From the NCBI GenBank assembly GCA_035627615.1, contig DASPLL010000031.1, positions 62,001 to 126,000 of the forward strand: a stretch of 64,000 bases of DNA, in the 5' to 3' direction. A program made the translations under genes and the position numbers. The notes beneath the pieces are model-generated. The model searched no databases. It worked only from the letters and a program-made list of their open reading frames with translations, and had not been told where the DNA came from. The number at the start of each line of letters is the position of its first letter. Position 1 is the first letter of the stretch. The DNA is from BRH-c25 sp035627615. Its GTDB lineage: Bacteria > Bacillota > Clostridia > Lutisporales > Lutisporaceae. Of this stretch, positions 42,470-51,776 are shown in pieces.

Positions 42470-43828
42470 ATGGAGGGCTCAAAAACCAACAATCAAAGAG
42501 GCCAATGGGCATCAGCCATAGGTTTTGTCATGGCTGCAGCAGGTGCGGCAGTTGGTCTGGGAAATGTATGGAAATTCCCGTACCTGGCTTCCAAATTCGG
42601 TGGAGGAACGTTTTTATTCGCTTATATCATTATGATGCTTATACTGGGAATCCCCATTCTTGTTACCGAAATCATCCTGGGGAGAAGGGGAAAACTCAAT
42701 CCTGTAGGCACCTATGCCAAACTCTCCAATGGAAGCAAGTGGTGGAAGTTTGTAGGCTTTGTTGCTGTATCCGTTAACTTCATAGTGCTTTCATATTATA
42801 GTGTAGTCGGAGGCTGGATAACCAATTACATGTTCAAGTATATCACCGGTGGGATAAAGGGAGATATACCGGGCTACTTCGTAGGCTTTATAACCAATCC
42901 CCTCACGCCCCTTTTATGGCATGCCATTTTCATGGGGGTTACCATTTTCATAGTAGTCAGGGGAATATCCGGCGGAATCGAAAGAGCCAGCAAAGTATTA
43001 ATGCCTGCCCTTTTCATACTGTTCCTGGTCCTGGTTGTCAGAGTAGTCACACTGCCGGGAGCCGCAAAGGGTATTGCATACTATCTGACCCCTGATTTTT
43101 CAAAGCTTACGGGTGTCACATTCCTGATGGCAATGGGGCAGATATTTTTCAGCCTGAATATCGGTGCAGGCTGTACCATGACCTATGCAAGCTACCTGTC
43201 CGAGGATGAAAACATACCTAAAATGTCTGCAGTGGTACCTGCAATGGACTTTATGGCTGCATTCCTGGCAGGAATGATAGTAATCCCTTCGGTTTTTGCT
43301 TTCGGCCTTGACCCTGCTGCAGGACCTCCACTGCTGTTTATTACCATGCCCCATGTTTTCACACAGATGCCGTTAGGTACGCTTTTCGGACTCATGTTCT
43401 TTGTATTGATGCTTTTTGCCGCCCTAACCTCCTCAATTTCAATGCTTGAGGTCAATGTATCCTTCCTTGTGGACCATTATAAAAGGGATAGGCTGAAATC
43501 TGCGATCTGGGCGGGGATCATCATATTCCTGGTGGGAGTCCCGTCATCCCTGGGGCAGGGAGTCTTCTCCTGGTTCAAGATCGGCGGCCTTGACTTTTTA
43601 AGTGCAGCAGACTTTTTAGCCTCATATATGATGATGCCTTTCGGCGCCTTTATGATGTGTATATTTGTGGCAAGAAGGTTTGGCATAGATGAAGCAGTTA
43701 AGGAAGCTACAAACAACGGCAAGATAGCCTTCGGACTGAAGAATGTCTGGGCTTTCCTGATCAGGTATATAGTCCCGGTCATAATAATCCTGGTATTCCT
43801 AAGCTCTACGGGGATTTTGAAACTGTAG
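42470..43828 (+). CDS. Neurotransmitter:sodium symporter family transporter
   Basis: Na+-dependent amino-acid-type carrier (NSS/SNF), 452 aa with about 11 helices. Helix 1 carries the conserved FVMAAAGAAVGLGNVWKFPY sodium/substrate segment; the helix 6 region FSLNIGAGCTMTYASYL is also typical. Bacterial members such as LeuT, MhsT and TnaT import hydrophobic amino acids. ATG with AGGGAGG upstream. Followed by its own terminator. Confidence 0.94.
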   Translation: MEGSKTNNQRGQWASAIGFVMAAAGAAVGLGNVWKFPYLASKFGGGTFLFAYIIMMLILGIPILVTEIILGRRGKLNPVGTYAKLSNGSKWWKFVGFVAVSVNFIVLSYYSVVGGWITNYMFKYITGGIKGDIPGYFVGFITNPLTPLLWHAIFMGVTIFIVVRGISGGIERASKVLMPALFILFLVLVVRVVTLPGAAKGIAYYLTPDFSKLTGVTFLMAMGQIFFSLNIGAGCTMTYASYLSEDENIPKMSAVVPAMDFMAAFLAGMIVIPSVFAFGLDPAAGPPLLFITMPHVFTQMPLGTLFGLMFFVLMLFAALTSSISMLEVNVSFLVDHYKRDRLKSAIWAGIIIFLVGVPSSLGQGVFSWFKIGGLDFLSAADFLASYMMMPFGAFMMCIFVARRFGIDEAVKEATNNGKIAFGLKNVWAFLIRYIVPVIIILVFLSSTGILKL

Positions 43829-43856
43829 GCATAAAGTGTTGGATAAAGAAGTGCTG

Positions 43857-43888
43857 AGGACCGATAGAAGCTCTATCGGTCCTTATTA
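43857..43888 (+). terminator. Terminator after NSS transporter
   Basis: Perfect 12-bp stem AGGACCGATAGA / TCTATCGGTCCT with a 3-nt loop, followed by TTATTAAT. Confidence 0.82.
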
Positions 43889-43985
43889 ATATGTTTCTGT
43901 AATCCGGTTAAGCTAATGCTTGTAAAGTCATAGTATTTATATTATTATTAAGAAAACCATTGTATGAGCAGGAGGCAAGGGCGCT

Positions 43986-46937
43986 ATGAACACTACCAAA
44001 GAGCACAGCCCACAGTTTTCGAGATATCACGAGCTAATGAAGTTCCGCGTCAGGGAGATATTACTCGTGTCAACACCTTACGATGCTTTTGTCCTGGAAG
44101 AGGACGGAAGATTGTCCGAGCAGATATTCAGTGAGTTTCTGGATCTAAACCTTCAGTTTGTTCCAAGGATTAGGAGGGTTTCATCTGCGGAAGAGGCCTT
44201 TTCGGCGCTAAAAAAAAGGATGTACGATCTGATAATTACCATGCCCCATATCAGTGATATGGATCCTCTTGAATTTGGAAGACGTATTAAGCAGACTTAC
44301 CGTGGGAAGCCTGTGGTAATGCTGACTTATGATACTATAAGCAATGATATTATTGAAGAGATCAGAAGGACAAGAGTAATAGACAGGGTGTTTTACTGGT
44401 CGGGGGATAGTAAGATATTCCTTGCCATAATAAAGTATGTGGAGGACCGCTTCAATGTGGAGCAGGACAGCCAGCTGGGAGTCCAGGGCATACTGGTCGT
44501 AGATGATTCCCCATGGTATTACTCTCAGTTTCTTCCCATTATATATACGGAAGTTATGAAGCAGACCCGGTACCTGATCACCCATGCCGTTAATGAGCTG
44601 CACCGTCAGCTAAGGATGCGGGCAAGGCCCAAGATCCTTCTGGCGGAGACCTATGAAGAAGCTTTGGACATAATTGACCGCTACCGCAACAATCTACTCG
44701 GCATCATATCCGACGTAGGCTTCCCCAAGGATGGGAAGCGGAACAAAGCTGCAGGCTTTGAACTGGCATGCAAGATAAAGGGGGAGATAACCGACCTTCC
44801 TGTCCTGCTGCAGTCGGGAGAGGCTTCAAACGCTGCAAGGGCTGAGGAGCTGAACACTGCCTTTCTGAGCAAGACGTCACCTAATCTGCTGCTTGAGCTC
44901 AGGGCTTTCATACTTAATAACTTCGGTTTTGGCGATTTTGTATTCAAATATCCCGATGGAACAGTGCTATCAAAGGCCTCGGACGTATCCGACTTTGAGA
45001 GGATAATCCGCAGCCTCCCGGAGGAGAGCCTGCTTTATCATGCGAATAACAATCACTTTTCAAGATGGTTCAGAGCCAGGACGGAGTTTGGAATAGCAGA
45101 TGAGCTAAGAAGGATCAACAGCTCTGATTTTGAAAATGCTTCGGAATTAAGAGAGGTGCTCCTTGCCTGTCTTGAAAGGTTTTACAGCCGATACCAGAAG
45201 GGAGTCATACTGGATTTCGGTCTCTCAAAAATGGATATAGAAAGCTCGTTCAACAGGCTGGGAAGCGGTTCTCTCGGAGGTAAGGGAAGGGGAATAGCAT
45301 TTTTCAATACCCTGCTTTCTGACTCGGATATCCAAAGCAAATATACCGATATCAAGATTAAAACACCCCGTTCCTTTGTAATTTGCAGCGGAACCTTTGA
45401 GGAGTATATGGAAAGCAATAATCTCCAGGAAATGGCTGTCAATTCCAGGGACGAGGAGGAAATAGCCCAGAGATTCCTGGCTGCAAGGCTTCCCGAAAAG
45501 ATAACTGAAAATCTGCGCGTGCTTATAGAAAACGCCAATTATCCGCTGGCCGTGCGGTCCTCAAGTATCCTGGAGGACTCCCAGATATTACCCTTTGCCG
45601 GTATATACAAGACCTATATTTTACCCAATAACCACCCTGACCCAAAGGTTCGGCTGAAGCAGCTGATTGATGCAATAAGATTGGTATACGCTTCGGTGTT
45701 CAGCCTGTCTCCCAAGCAGTACGCACAAAATGCCGATCTGCGTATCGAAGAGGAGAAAATGGCTATACTTATCCAGCAGCTGATCGGAGAACGTCATGGG
45801 GAGACATTCTATCCTACTTTTTCAGGCGTGGCTCAATCATATAATTTCTATCCGATATCGTACATGAAGCCTGAAGATGGTGTTGTCAGCCTTGCCCTGG
45901 GGTTTGGCAGAAAAGTGGTTGAGGGAGGACAGGTATATAGGTTTTCACCGGCTTATCCCAAAATGCCTCCGCCATATCTGTCGCCGACAGAGTTTTTAAA
46001 AGGCTCCCAGAATGATTTTTATGCACTTGACATGAATTTTTCTTCGGAGCAGCTTACAACAGATGATAATTGCACATATAAGGAGTTTGACCTGAAGCGG
46101 GCTGAGGCGGACGGTGTTCTCCAGTATATAGCAAGTACTTATTCGCGGGAGGACGATGTAATAAACGATACCCCTATGGGAAGCGGGCCAAAGGTTATTA
46201 GCTTCGCACCGATATTGAAATACAACCTTATTCCTCTGGCTGATATATTGAATGACCTTTTTCAATTGAACAAGCATGCATTCGGCTCGGATGTGGAAAT
46301 TGAATTTGCTGTGAATATTCCATTGAACAGGAAAAAGAAGGCGGAGTTTTATTTGCTTCAGATACGCCCTCTGGTGGTCGGAAAAGAGTCTGAAGAAGTC
46401 AAGCTGGACAATTATGCTGAAAAGGACTTGATCTGCGAAAGCAGCCATACTATAGGGAACGGTATCTACAAAGACATATACGACATTATTTATATTGACA
46501 GGAATAGCTTTGAAATCACCAAAACCAACAAAATAGCTTCAGAGATAGATGTACTGAACAAGCAGCTGTATAACGAAGGCCGGAAATGCATAATCATAGG
46601 CTTTGGGAGGATGGGCACATCAGACCCGAGCCTTGGGATACCCATGGCATGGTCGCAGATGTCTCAGGCAAAGGTGGTTGTTGAGGCTGATCTGGACATT
46701 CTGGCAGTGGAGCCATCCCTGGGAAGCCATTTTCATCATAACCTGACATCCTTGAAAATGGGATATCTGCATATCGGCACCAAATACGGCAACGGCGAAT
46801 ATGTGGACTGGGAATGGCTGAATAAAGCTCCTGTCCATAATCAGACGGAACATGTAAAGCTGATACGGTCGGATAAACCCTTCCAGGTCAAGATAGATGG
46901 GAGAAGCCGTTCCGGTGTGATATTAAAACCGGAATAG
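43986..46937 (+). CDS. Receiver-like domains fused to PEP/pyruvate-binding (PPDK_N-type) domain
   Basis: 983-aa soluble protein. Two response-regulator-like regions (about 20-150 and 165-310) lie at the N-terminus; the second has ILVVDDSP and ISDVGFP with a candidate phospho-acceptor Asp, while the first has lost the standard Asp. A PEP-synthase-type ATP-grasp region follows (about 415-830), with GSLGGKGRGIAFFN, PLAVRSSSILEDS and FYLLQIRPL. The phospho-histidine swivel and the PEP barrel of true PEP synthase are missing. The C-terminal 150 residues are unassigned. Start ATG at 43986, 14 nt after GGAGG. Probably a signal-controlled phosphotransfer or ligand-binding protein. Confidence 0.85.
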   Translation: MNTTKEHSPQFSRYHELMKFRVREILLVSTPYDAFVLEEDGRLSEQIFSEFLDLNLQFVPRIRRVSSAEEAFSALKKRMYDLIITMPHISDMDPLEFGRRIKQTYRGKPVVMLTYDTISNDIIEEIRRTRVIDRVFYWSGDSKIFLAIIKYVEDRFNVEQDSQLGVQGILVVDDSPWYYSQFLPIIYTEVMKQTRYLITHAVNELHRQLRMRARPKILLAETYEEALDIIDRYRNNLLGIISDVGFPKDGKRNKAAGFELACKIKGEITDLPVLLQSGEASNAARAEELNTAFLSKTSPNLLLELRAFILNNFGFGDFVFKYPDGTVLSKASDVSDFERIIRSLPEESLLYHANNNHFSRWFRARTEFGIADELRRINSSDFENASELREVLLACLERFYSRYQKGVILDFGLSKMDIESSFNRLGSGSLGGKGRGIAFFNTLLSDSDIQSKYTDIKIKTPRSFVICSGTFEEYMESNNLQEMAVNSRDEEEIAQRFLAARLPEKITENLRVLIENANYPLAVRSSSILEDSQILPFAGIYKTYILPNNHPDPKVRLKQLIDAIRLVYASVFSLSPKQYAQNADLRIEEEKMAILIQQLIGERHGETFYPTFSGVAQSYNFYPISYMKPEDGVVSLALGFGRKVVEGGQVYRFSPAYPKMPPPYLSPTEFLKGSQNDFYALDMNFSSEQLTTDDNCTYKEFDLKRAEADGVLQYIASTYSREDDVINDTPMGSGPKVISFAPILKYNLIPLADILNDLFQLNKHAFGSDVEIEFAVNIPLNRKKKAEFYLLQIRPLVVGKESEEVKLDNYAEKDLICESSHTIGNGIYKDIYDIIYIDRNSFEITKTNKIASEIDVLNKQLYNEGRKCIIIGFGRMGTSDPSLGIPMAWSQMSQAKVVVEADLDILAVEPSLGSHFHHNLTSLKMGYLHIGTKYGNGEYVDWEWLNKAPVHNQTEHVKLIRSDKPFQVKIDGRSRSGVILKPE

Positions 46938-46961
46938 AAAAAAGGCATACAGCAAAGAGGC

Positions 46962-47000
46962 AAGGCAGAATATCACTTGATACTGCCTTTGACTTTTTAT
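46962..47000 (+). terminator. Terminator after receiver/PPDK fusion gene
   Basis: AAGGCAG (46962-46968) pairs with CTGCCTT (46983-46989), extended by TATCA / TGATA, then GACTTTTTATT. Confidence 0.75.
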
Positions 47001-47160
47001 TATAATTCCAAGACTCCACCTTCTTCAATAAGGCGGAGTTCCACTTGAACCAGGTTATTGGGGAAAAAGAAATAATATTAGTTAAATGTTAGTAAAGTAT
47101 AAAGGAAAATCAATAAAAAAGTAGAAGATTGTATAATAGCATAAAAAGGGAGGGTAAACA

Positions 47161-47802
47161 ATGGATCAGAATATTGAATTTGTCGTTGATGCCAGGATAA
47201 AAAGAACTATGGAAAACTTAGGAAAAAATAACATTTCGGCTTACAGGGCAGAAAATGAAGCAGAGGCACTGAAAAAAGTAAGTGAGCTTATTCCGGCAGG
47301 AAGCACAGTAGGTCTCGGCGGCTCTATGACGCTTTTTGAAGTGGGTGCAATTGACTTTATCAGAAAAGGTAATTATGAGGTTTTGGATAGATATAAAGAA
47401 GGTTTAACTCCAGCTGAGATGAAGGAGATTTTTAGAAAAAGCTTTTCCGCTGATGTTTATTTGACAAGCAGCAATGCTGTTACTGAAGCCGGAGAGCTTT
47501 ATAATGTAGATGGAACCGGCAATAGGGTTGCAGCTATGCTATATGGACCCGATCGAGTAATCGTTATAGTAGGAATTAACAAACTGGTAAAGGATATAGA
47601 TCAGGCTGTTTTGAGAGTCAAAGAAACAGCAGCTCCAGCTAACAATAAACGGATTAAAAAAAGCAATCCATGTACAATAACAGGACATTGTATGGATTGT
47701 AAGTCGGAGGGAAGAATCTGCAATGAGTACACTTTGATTAAAAGACAGGGAGTAAAGGAAAGGATTCACGTAATTATTGTGAATAAAGAACTTGGTTATT
47801 AA
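47161..47802 (+). CDS. LUD-domain protein (LutC/YkgG family)
   Basis: 213-aa protein of the lactate-utilization domain family (GLGGSMTLFEVG, TSSNAVTEAGELYNVDGTGNR, GPDRVIVIVGINKLV). The C-terminal tail has several Cys (NPCTITGHCMDCKS, CNEY), a pattern seen in stand-alone LUD proteins of Clostridia, possibly a metal or Fe-S site. LutA/LutB partners are not adjacent, so a link to lactate oxidation is not shown. ATG with AGGGAGGG upstream; a TATAAT -10 lies near 47130. Confidence 0.88.
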   Translation: MDQNIEFVVDARIKRTMENLGKNNISAYRAENEAEALKKVSELIPAGSTVGLGGSMTLFEVGAIDFIRKGNYEVLDRYKEGLTPAEMKEIFRKSFSADVYLTSSNAVTEAGELYNVDGTGNRVAAMLYGPDRVIVIVGINKLVKDIDQAVLRVKETAAPANNKRIKKSNPCTITGHCMDCKSEGRICNEYTLIKRQGVKERIHVIIVNKELGY

Positions 47803-47829
47803 TAATTTGTATTAATTCATTGTTTGGTT

Positions 47830-47907
47830 GCAGCCGACAAGGCTGCTTCATTCTAAGTAAAGAAACCCTGCTGCCCATCAAAGGGCAAGGGTTTCTTTAC
47901 TTAGAAT
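47830..47907. terminator. Bidirectional terminator between LUD and M28 genes
   Basis: A small hairpin GCAGCC-GACAA-GGCTGC (47830-47846) is followed by a very long one: 20-bp perfect arms at 47850-47869 and 47888-47907 (ATTCTAAGTAAAGAAACCCT and its complement) with an inner GCCC/GGGC stem. It serves convergent genes. Confidence 0.88.
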
Positions 47908-47920
47908 CATACTGCGAATA

Positions 47921-49108
47921 CTAATCAGCAGCAACAGACCTGATAAACCCTGCAAGGAAAGCTGCTGTTTCACTGATTAAACTATAGCTTATCTGGTCTA
48001 TAGTATCTTTTCCAGTATGTGTTAACTCCAAATCTGAACCGTACAGATTTGATGATGTAACAGAAATACATGGAATCCCTCTGTAGGCAAACATTGAGTG
48101 GTCTCCGGAATACCATTCGGCTCCTATAATAACATTTTCATTTCTCTTGATTTCCGTAATCAGCTTATCGCTCAATTCCTCATCAAAATTATATGAAGAA
48201 ACAGCTATCTGCGATTCCTTATGACAGGGACCGTCAATATTGATCATAAACTTAACGGAATCGGCTGAACTCTCCATATAATTCAAGTATTCTAATTCCC
48301 CTTTTACCTCATAATATTCCTCACTGTTAAAAGGGACGAATTCTATATCATAAGGCACATCATAGTCTTTGAGATTCCCCATTGTATCTAATAACACAGC
48401 TACACCGGCAGCATTATCAATTGCACCGGGAGTATCATATTTGGTATCCATGTGTGCACATACAACTATTTTAGCGTTCGATTTTTCTTTAGACTTTTTT
48501 ACTGCTATTATCTGACTGCTATTTACATTTGTGAATTCCGAGCTGATACATAGCTTCACGATCCCATTGTTCTTCAGTATTTCGATTGCTGTTGACTCAT
48601 TGATGTAAGCTGAAGGAATGGAAAAGTTGCCATCTTCAAACATAGGGAAGGGATCAAGTCCACAGGCAGGGTTTTTTCCGGTAACAGCAATAATAACTTT
48701 AGGTTTCTTTTCTTCCAGCAGGTCGATGATTTGCTTATGCTCATCCGGATAATAAAAAGGGAAGTCTTTCGGCATCAATTGGTTTTTTGCAATTTCTCCT
48801 TGTAAAAACAAGACCTTTTCATTAATATTTGCGGCCATTAATTCTTCAAGTGTATGAACTACTGCTATGTCACCAGAGCCGTTATATGATTTTGAAAACG
48901 GGCTTGGGTAAATCTCATATGATATGCTTCCTGCTTCTATGAAGGATCTCCCCCTTCTCCAGGACTTGCATTCAAAGGGTAATAAAGTAATGTCACATCC
49001 CCTCTGAGATGCTTCAGCCTGAATAATGTTCAGGACATTCTGATTTGCTTCAGAGCCTACAGGGCGCTCTTTAGCGATCTCGGTAAAGAATTCAATGGTA
49101 GTTTTCAT
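47921..49108 (-). CDS. M28-family zinc aminopeptidase
   Basis: 395-aa metallopeptidase with the M28 metal ligands in order: HMD (HMDTKYDTPG), Asp in GAIDNAAG, EE in FNSEEYYE, Asp in NIDGP and His in LTHTGKD. No signal peptide is visible, so it is probably cytosolic. ATG at 49108 has AGGAGAT upstream on the minus strand. Monocistronic. Confidence 0.9.
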   Translation of the reverse strand: MKTTIEFFTEIAKERPVGSEANQNVLNIIQAEASQRGCDITLLPFECKSWRRGRSFIEAGSISYEIYPSPFSKSYNGSGDIAVVHTLEELMAANINEKVLFLQGEIAKNQLMPKDFPFYYPDEHKQIIDLLEEKKPKVIIAVTGKNPACGLDPFPMFEDGNFSIPSAYINESTAIEILKNNGIVKLCISSEFTNVNSSQIIAVKKSKEKSNAKIVVCAHMDTKYDTPGAIDNAAGVAVLLDTMGNLKDYDVPYDIEFVPFNSEEYYEVKGELEYLNYMESSADSVKFMINIDGPCHKESQIAVSSYNFDEELSDKLITEIKRNENVIIGAEWYSGDHSMFAYRGIPCISVTSSNLYGSDLELTHTGKDTIDQISYSLISETAAFLAGFIRSVAAD

Positions 49109-49225
49109 ATAATATATCTCCTTTCATATTAGGAACGTATTTGTATTTGTACTGTTTACTTAAGTTAATATTATATTGTTTGTGTTTGTATTTCTTGACT
49201 TCAAATGTCATAATAGTTAACATGA

Positions 49226-49449
49226 AAGAAGCTATCCCTGTATATATGCACCAATGACCCGGAGGTATGCGACTTCATGACAAATGATAAGGTTGTCAGA
49301 AAGGATATCTTTAAATGCCCTAACTGCAAGGATGGTATATGATAGTAAAGAAGAGCAAAAGTAGTGAAGAAAGGTTCTATGGCTGTACCAACTATAGTGA
49401 TGATAAGGGTGGTTGCAATACTATGATGGCATTCCACAGTGTCAGATAA
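49226..49449 (+). pseudogene. Decayed C-terminal zinc-finger fragment (helicase/topoisomerase type)
   Basis: Translation of the + strand gives LYICTNDPEVCDFMTND and then FKCPNCKDG, a C4 zinc-finger pattern. A frameshift near 49336-49342 moves the frame, after which ERFYGCTNYSDDKGGC continues the second pair of Cys and the frame ends at TAA 49449. An in-frame stop lies just upstream at 49223. The pattern matches the C4 finger found at the end of DNA topoisomerase I and of some UvrD-like helicases. No body of such a gene remains in the window. Confidence 0.65.
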
Positions 49450-49502
49450 TGATCCATCAATCAAAAAAGGTAAAAAAAGTATATTCCATTGCTTTTGACA
49501 TA

Positions 49503-49511
49503 TGCTATAAT
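49503..49511 (+). promoter_or_regulatory. Extended -10 promoter of small coiled-coil gene
   Basis: TGC followed by TATAAT (49506-49511), 23 bp upstream of the TTG start. TTGACA at 49495 is too near to act as the -35. Confidence 0.5.
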
Positions 49512-49534
49512 AATCCATAAGGAGAGTGAAAATC

Positions 49535-49840
49535 TTGGATGATAAAGTGTATGATTTAATGGAAAAGATGTATATAGAATTTAAGAAATTTGGGATAGAT
49601 ATTACAGAAAAGGTAGGAAGCCTGGAGGCGAAGGTAGGAGGCCTGGATGTGAAGGTGGAGAAACTGCACAAAGATGTGATGCGTATCGAAGATAAGCTTG
49701 ATGCCAACTCAAAGGCCTTGTTTGACGGATATGGCCAGACCTACGAAAAGCTTGCTGTACTTGAAACAAAAGTTGATGATATCAGCTCCAAAGTTGAAAA
49801 GCAAGATGTAGAGATCAGAGTAATTAAGGGTGCAAAATAG
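49535..49840 (+). CDS. Small coiled-coil protein
   Basis: 101-aa protein, almost entirely coiled coil, with repeating heptads such as VGSLEAKVGGLDVKVEKLHK and a later LETKVDDISSKVEKQ. Similar short proteins occur widely in Clostridia near mobile or accessory genes; no function is known to me. TTG at 49535 is placed 10 nt after AAGGAG; a GTG at 49526 is too near. A strong terminator follows, supporting a real transcript. Confidence 0.7.
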   Translation: MDDKVYDLMEKMYIEFKKFGIDITEKVGSLEAKVGGLDVKVEKLHKDVMRIEDKLDANSKALFDGYGQTYEKLAVLETKVDDISSKVEKQDVEIRVIKGAK

Positions 49841-49850
49841 ATGATATGAT

Positions 49851-49885
49851 ACCTTCCTGCCGTGATGGCAAGAAGGTTTTTTTTA
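49851..49885 (+). terminator. Terminator after small coiled-coil gene
   Basis: ACCTTCCTGCC / GGCAAGAAGGT with one mismatch and a 5-nt loop, followed by eight Ts. Confidence 0.88.
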
Positions 49886-49925
49886 CATAAGAAGGATAAA
49901 TTATATTATGATTGGAGAGGTGCAA

Positions 49926-50560
49926 GTGGAAAATAAACTTGTATTCATTGAATCCGGCTTAAGCGAGATAAGCCTAATACTTGCAAGTCATAAATCTCAC
50001 CTTGCCTACCCTATAGATTCCTATGGTGAGGACAAGCTTTATGAAAGCATAATATACAGGATCATACATGATGGAATTGATATCGGTTATGCGGGGATCA
50101 TTCAGGATTCATTGAGGTTTTTTCATGTGCTGCCGGCATATTTCAGATACGCACCGGAAGCCTTTGAATACTGCATCAATCAAAAGGAGATAAAACGCGT
50201 CAATGTTCTTACCCAGGACCCGCTGCTGGTATCATTGATTTCTGAATGGGATTTCAGAATAGAAAAGGAAGGCTGCGACTTCATTGACTCCGGGAGACTG
50301 GAAAAGCCGCTGGTTGAAGCAGGCAGAGCGAAGTTCAGGGCTGCATGTGCTGCAGATATACCAGCAATAGTAAAAGGGACTGGAGATTTTTTTGATAGAA
50401 TTTGAAGCCCATTGCAGGCTGCTGGTATTACAATGTAATTTCAAGGAGAAGCCTGGAAGCGGCGGGAATGATTGCTGTAGGCAAGGGCTTCGATGCAGTT
50501 CTGCTTGGGAAGGAGAAGCTTCCGCTGAGGACAGGAAATCCTCCGGGCGAATTGGTTTAG
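49926..50560 (+). pseudogene. GNAT acetyltransferase, internally deleted
   Basis: The first part (to the stop at 50405, about 160 aa) has the N-terminal domain of a GNAT protein and ends as the acetyltransferase domain begins (ADIPAIVKGTGDFFD). After a frame change near 50400 the other frame reads KPIAGCWYYNVISRRSLEAA, the typical C-terminal strand and helix of the GNAT fold, to the stop at 50560. The acetyl-CoA-binding centre is missing, so the gene is broken by a deletion. Start GTG at 49926 with GGAGAGGTG upstream. Confidence 0.72.
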
Positions 50561-51108
50561 AGCTTCAAGCCCATCTCATACACAGCTTTTAGCGCCTCTG
50601 TGTTTTCTGCCACCGGCATGTAGTCATCCGTACATACTCCATATACATGTACAAGCTCCATTTCCTTATATTCACAGATTTCTTCAAAGGCAGTCTTTAC
50701 AAGCTCAGGGCCATTATTGGGCAGTTCTCCGCCGTAGGTCATAAGGAGGGCTGCTTTTTTACCTGCAAAGCTGTCTTGTATAGGGCCTAAGGCGTAGCAT
50801 CTGTCCATAAATGCCTTTAGCTGGGCAGAAACGCTCCACCAGTATATGGGGGTTGCATATATTACCATATCCGCCTGCCGGAACAGGGGATAAAGCTCCT
50901 GCATATCGTCCTTTATCGTGCAGCGGCCTATACTGAAGCTGCGGCAAGCCTCACAGGCGGAACACCCGCGGATGTCCTTCTCCTGGAGGAAAACTTTTGT
51001 AATTTCCGCTTCCTTATGGGCTTTCTGCATTCCTCTGATATATTCATCCAATAGTAAGGAAGTATTGCCATTCTTCTTTGGGCTCCCAAGCAATGATAAT
51101 ATCTTCAT
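50557..51108 (-). CDS. NAD(P)H-dependent FMN reductase / iron-sulfur flavoprotein-like
   Basis: 183-aa flavodoxin-fold protein with the FMN loop GSPKKNGNTS, the Cys cluster CSACEACRSFSIGRC and TPIYWWSVSAQLKAFMDR. The Cys spacing resembles the compact motif of iron-sulfur flavoproteins (Isf), which would carry a [4Fe-4S] cluster, but plain NADPH-FMN reductases with Cys also exist. ATG with GGAGG 7 nt upstream. Lies 14 bp after the XRE gene on the same strand, so they form an operon. Confidence 0.87.
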   Translation of the reverse strand: MKILSLLGSPKKNGNTSLLLDEYIRGMQKAHKEAEITKVFLQEKDIRGCSACEACRSFSIGRCTIKDDMQELYPLFRQADMVIYATPIYWWSVSAQLKAFMDRCYALGPIQDSFAGKKAALLMTYGGELPNNGPELVKTAFEEICEYKEMELVHVYGVCTDDYMPVAENTEALKAVYEMGLKL

Positions 51109-51122
51109 CTATAAAGCCTCCA

Positions 51123-51482
51123 TTATTTCTTACTGTACTTGTGCTGCACAAATTCTTTGAATTTTTCTATCTCCTCGATAGCTTCAGGGGATAAGTCTTC
51201 ATCTGTGCTGTACTTTTTCTGAGGAGAACTTACCAGGAATTGTTTCTTGGAGTCATTAAGTATTTTTTCTGCGGTCTCCCTGATATCAGTTCTGCAAAGC
51301 AAATAGTCAAGGGAGACGTCAAAAAAAACAGCTAGATCTATTAAAGTTCCTTTGTCCGGGAATCTTACATTGGTTTCATACTTTGATACGGCTGAATATG
51401 ATACATTTAATCTATTTGCCAGGGCATCCCTTGTCAGATTCTTTTCTTCCCTTAAGTTCTTTAATCTTTCGCCAAACTCCAT
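51123..51482 (-). CDS. XRE-family transcriptional regulator
   Basis: 119-aa protein with an N-terminal Cro/C1-type HTH (LREEKNLTRDALANRLNVSY, then SAVSKYETN) and a helical C-terminal part. ATG at 51482 has AGAGGTG 6 nt upstream; the GTG at 51491 overlaps that site. It is divergent from the small Cys-rich gene at 51777, whose promoter contains the palindrome TGGAC-N5-GTCCA. Autoregulation and control of that gene are likely. Confidence 0.9.
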   Translation of the reverse strand: MEFGERLKNLREEKNLTRDALANRLNVSYSAVSKYETNVRFPDKGTLIDLAVFFDVSLDYLLCRTDIRETAEKILNDSKKQFLVSSPQKKYSTDEDLSPEAIEEIEKFKEFVQHKYSKK

Positions 51483-51653
51483 AAAATGCACCTCTTCTAT
51501 GTTTAATATCTAATACCCTGAATTGAATTCAAATGTGCCGATCGTTTTCTCAAATTTTATATAAAAGGCACTAGCGATGATACAAAAGCAGATGTTCTTA
51601 CTGCTTTTGTAAACAATGAGTTTTTGTAATATATATAGAATGTAACACAATTC

Positions 51654-51740
51654 GTCCAATTGAGGCATAAAGTGGACAAATAGGGGTAAAAAATGTTGAC
51701 AATGGACGCATAGTCCAGTAATATAAAATAGGAACTGGAC
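51654..51740. promoter_or_regulatory. Promoter with TGGAC/GTCCA operator cluster
   Basis: Near-consensus promoter TTGACA (51696-51701), 17 bp, TAATAT (51719-51724) reading right. Within the spacer is the palindrome TGGAC-GCATA-GTCCA (51703-51717). Half-sites also occur at 51654-51658 (GTCCA), 51673-51677 and 51736-51740 (TGGAC). This fits a repressor-bound control region, probably for the neighbouring XRE protein. Confidence 0.78.
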
Positions 51741-51776
51741 TATATGTCTTTAATTTTTCAGAGGTGGTGGCTTAAC

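Noticed and set aside
49491..49511. TTGACA next to TATAAT considered as a full promoter
   Set aside because: The spacing is only 5 bp, so TTGACA cannot act as the -35; only an extended -10 is claimed.
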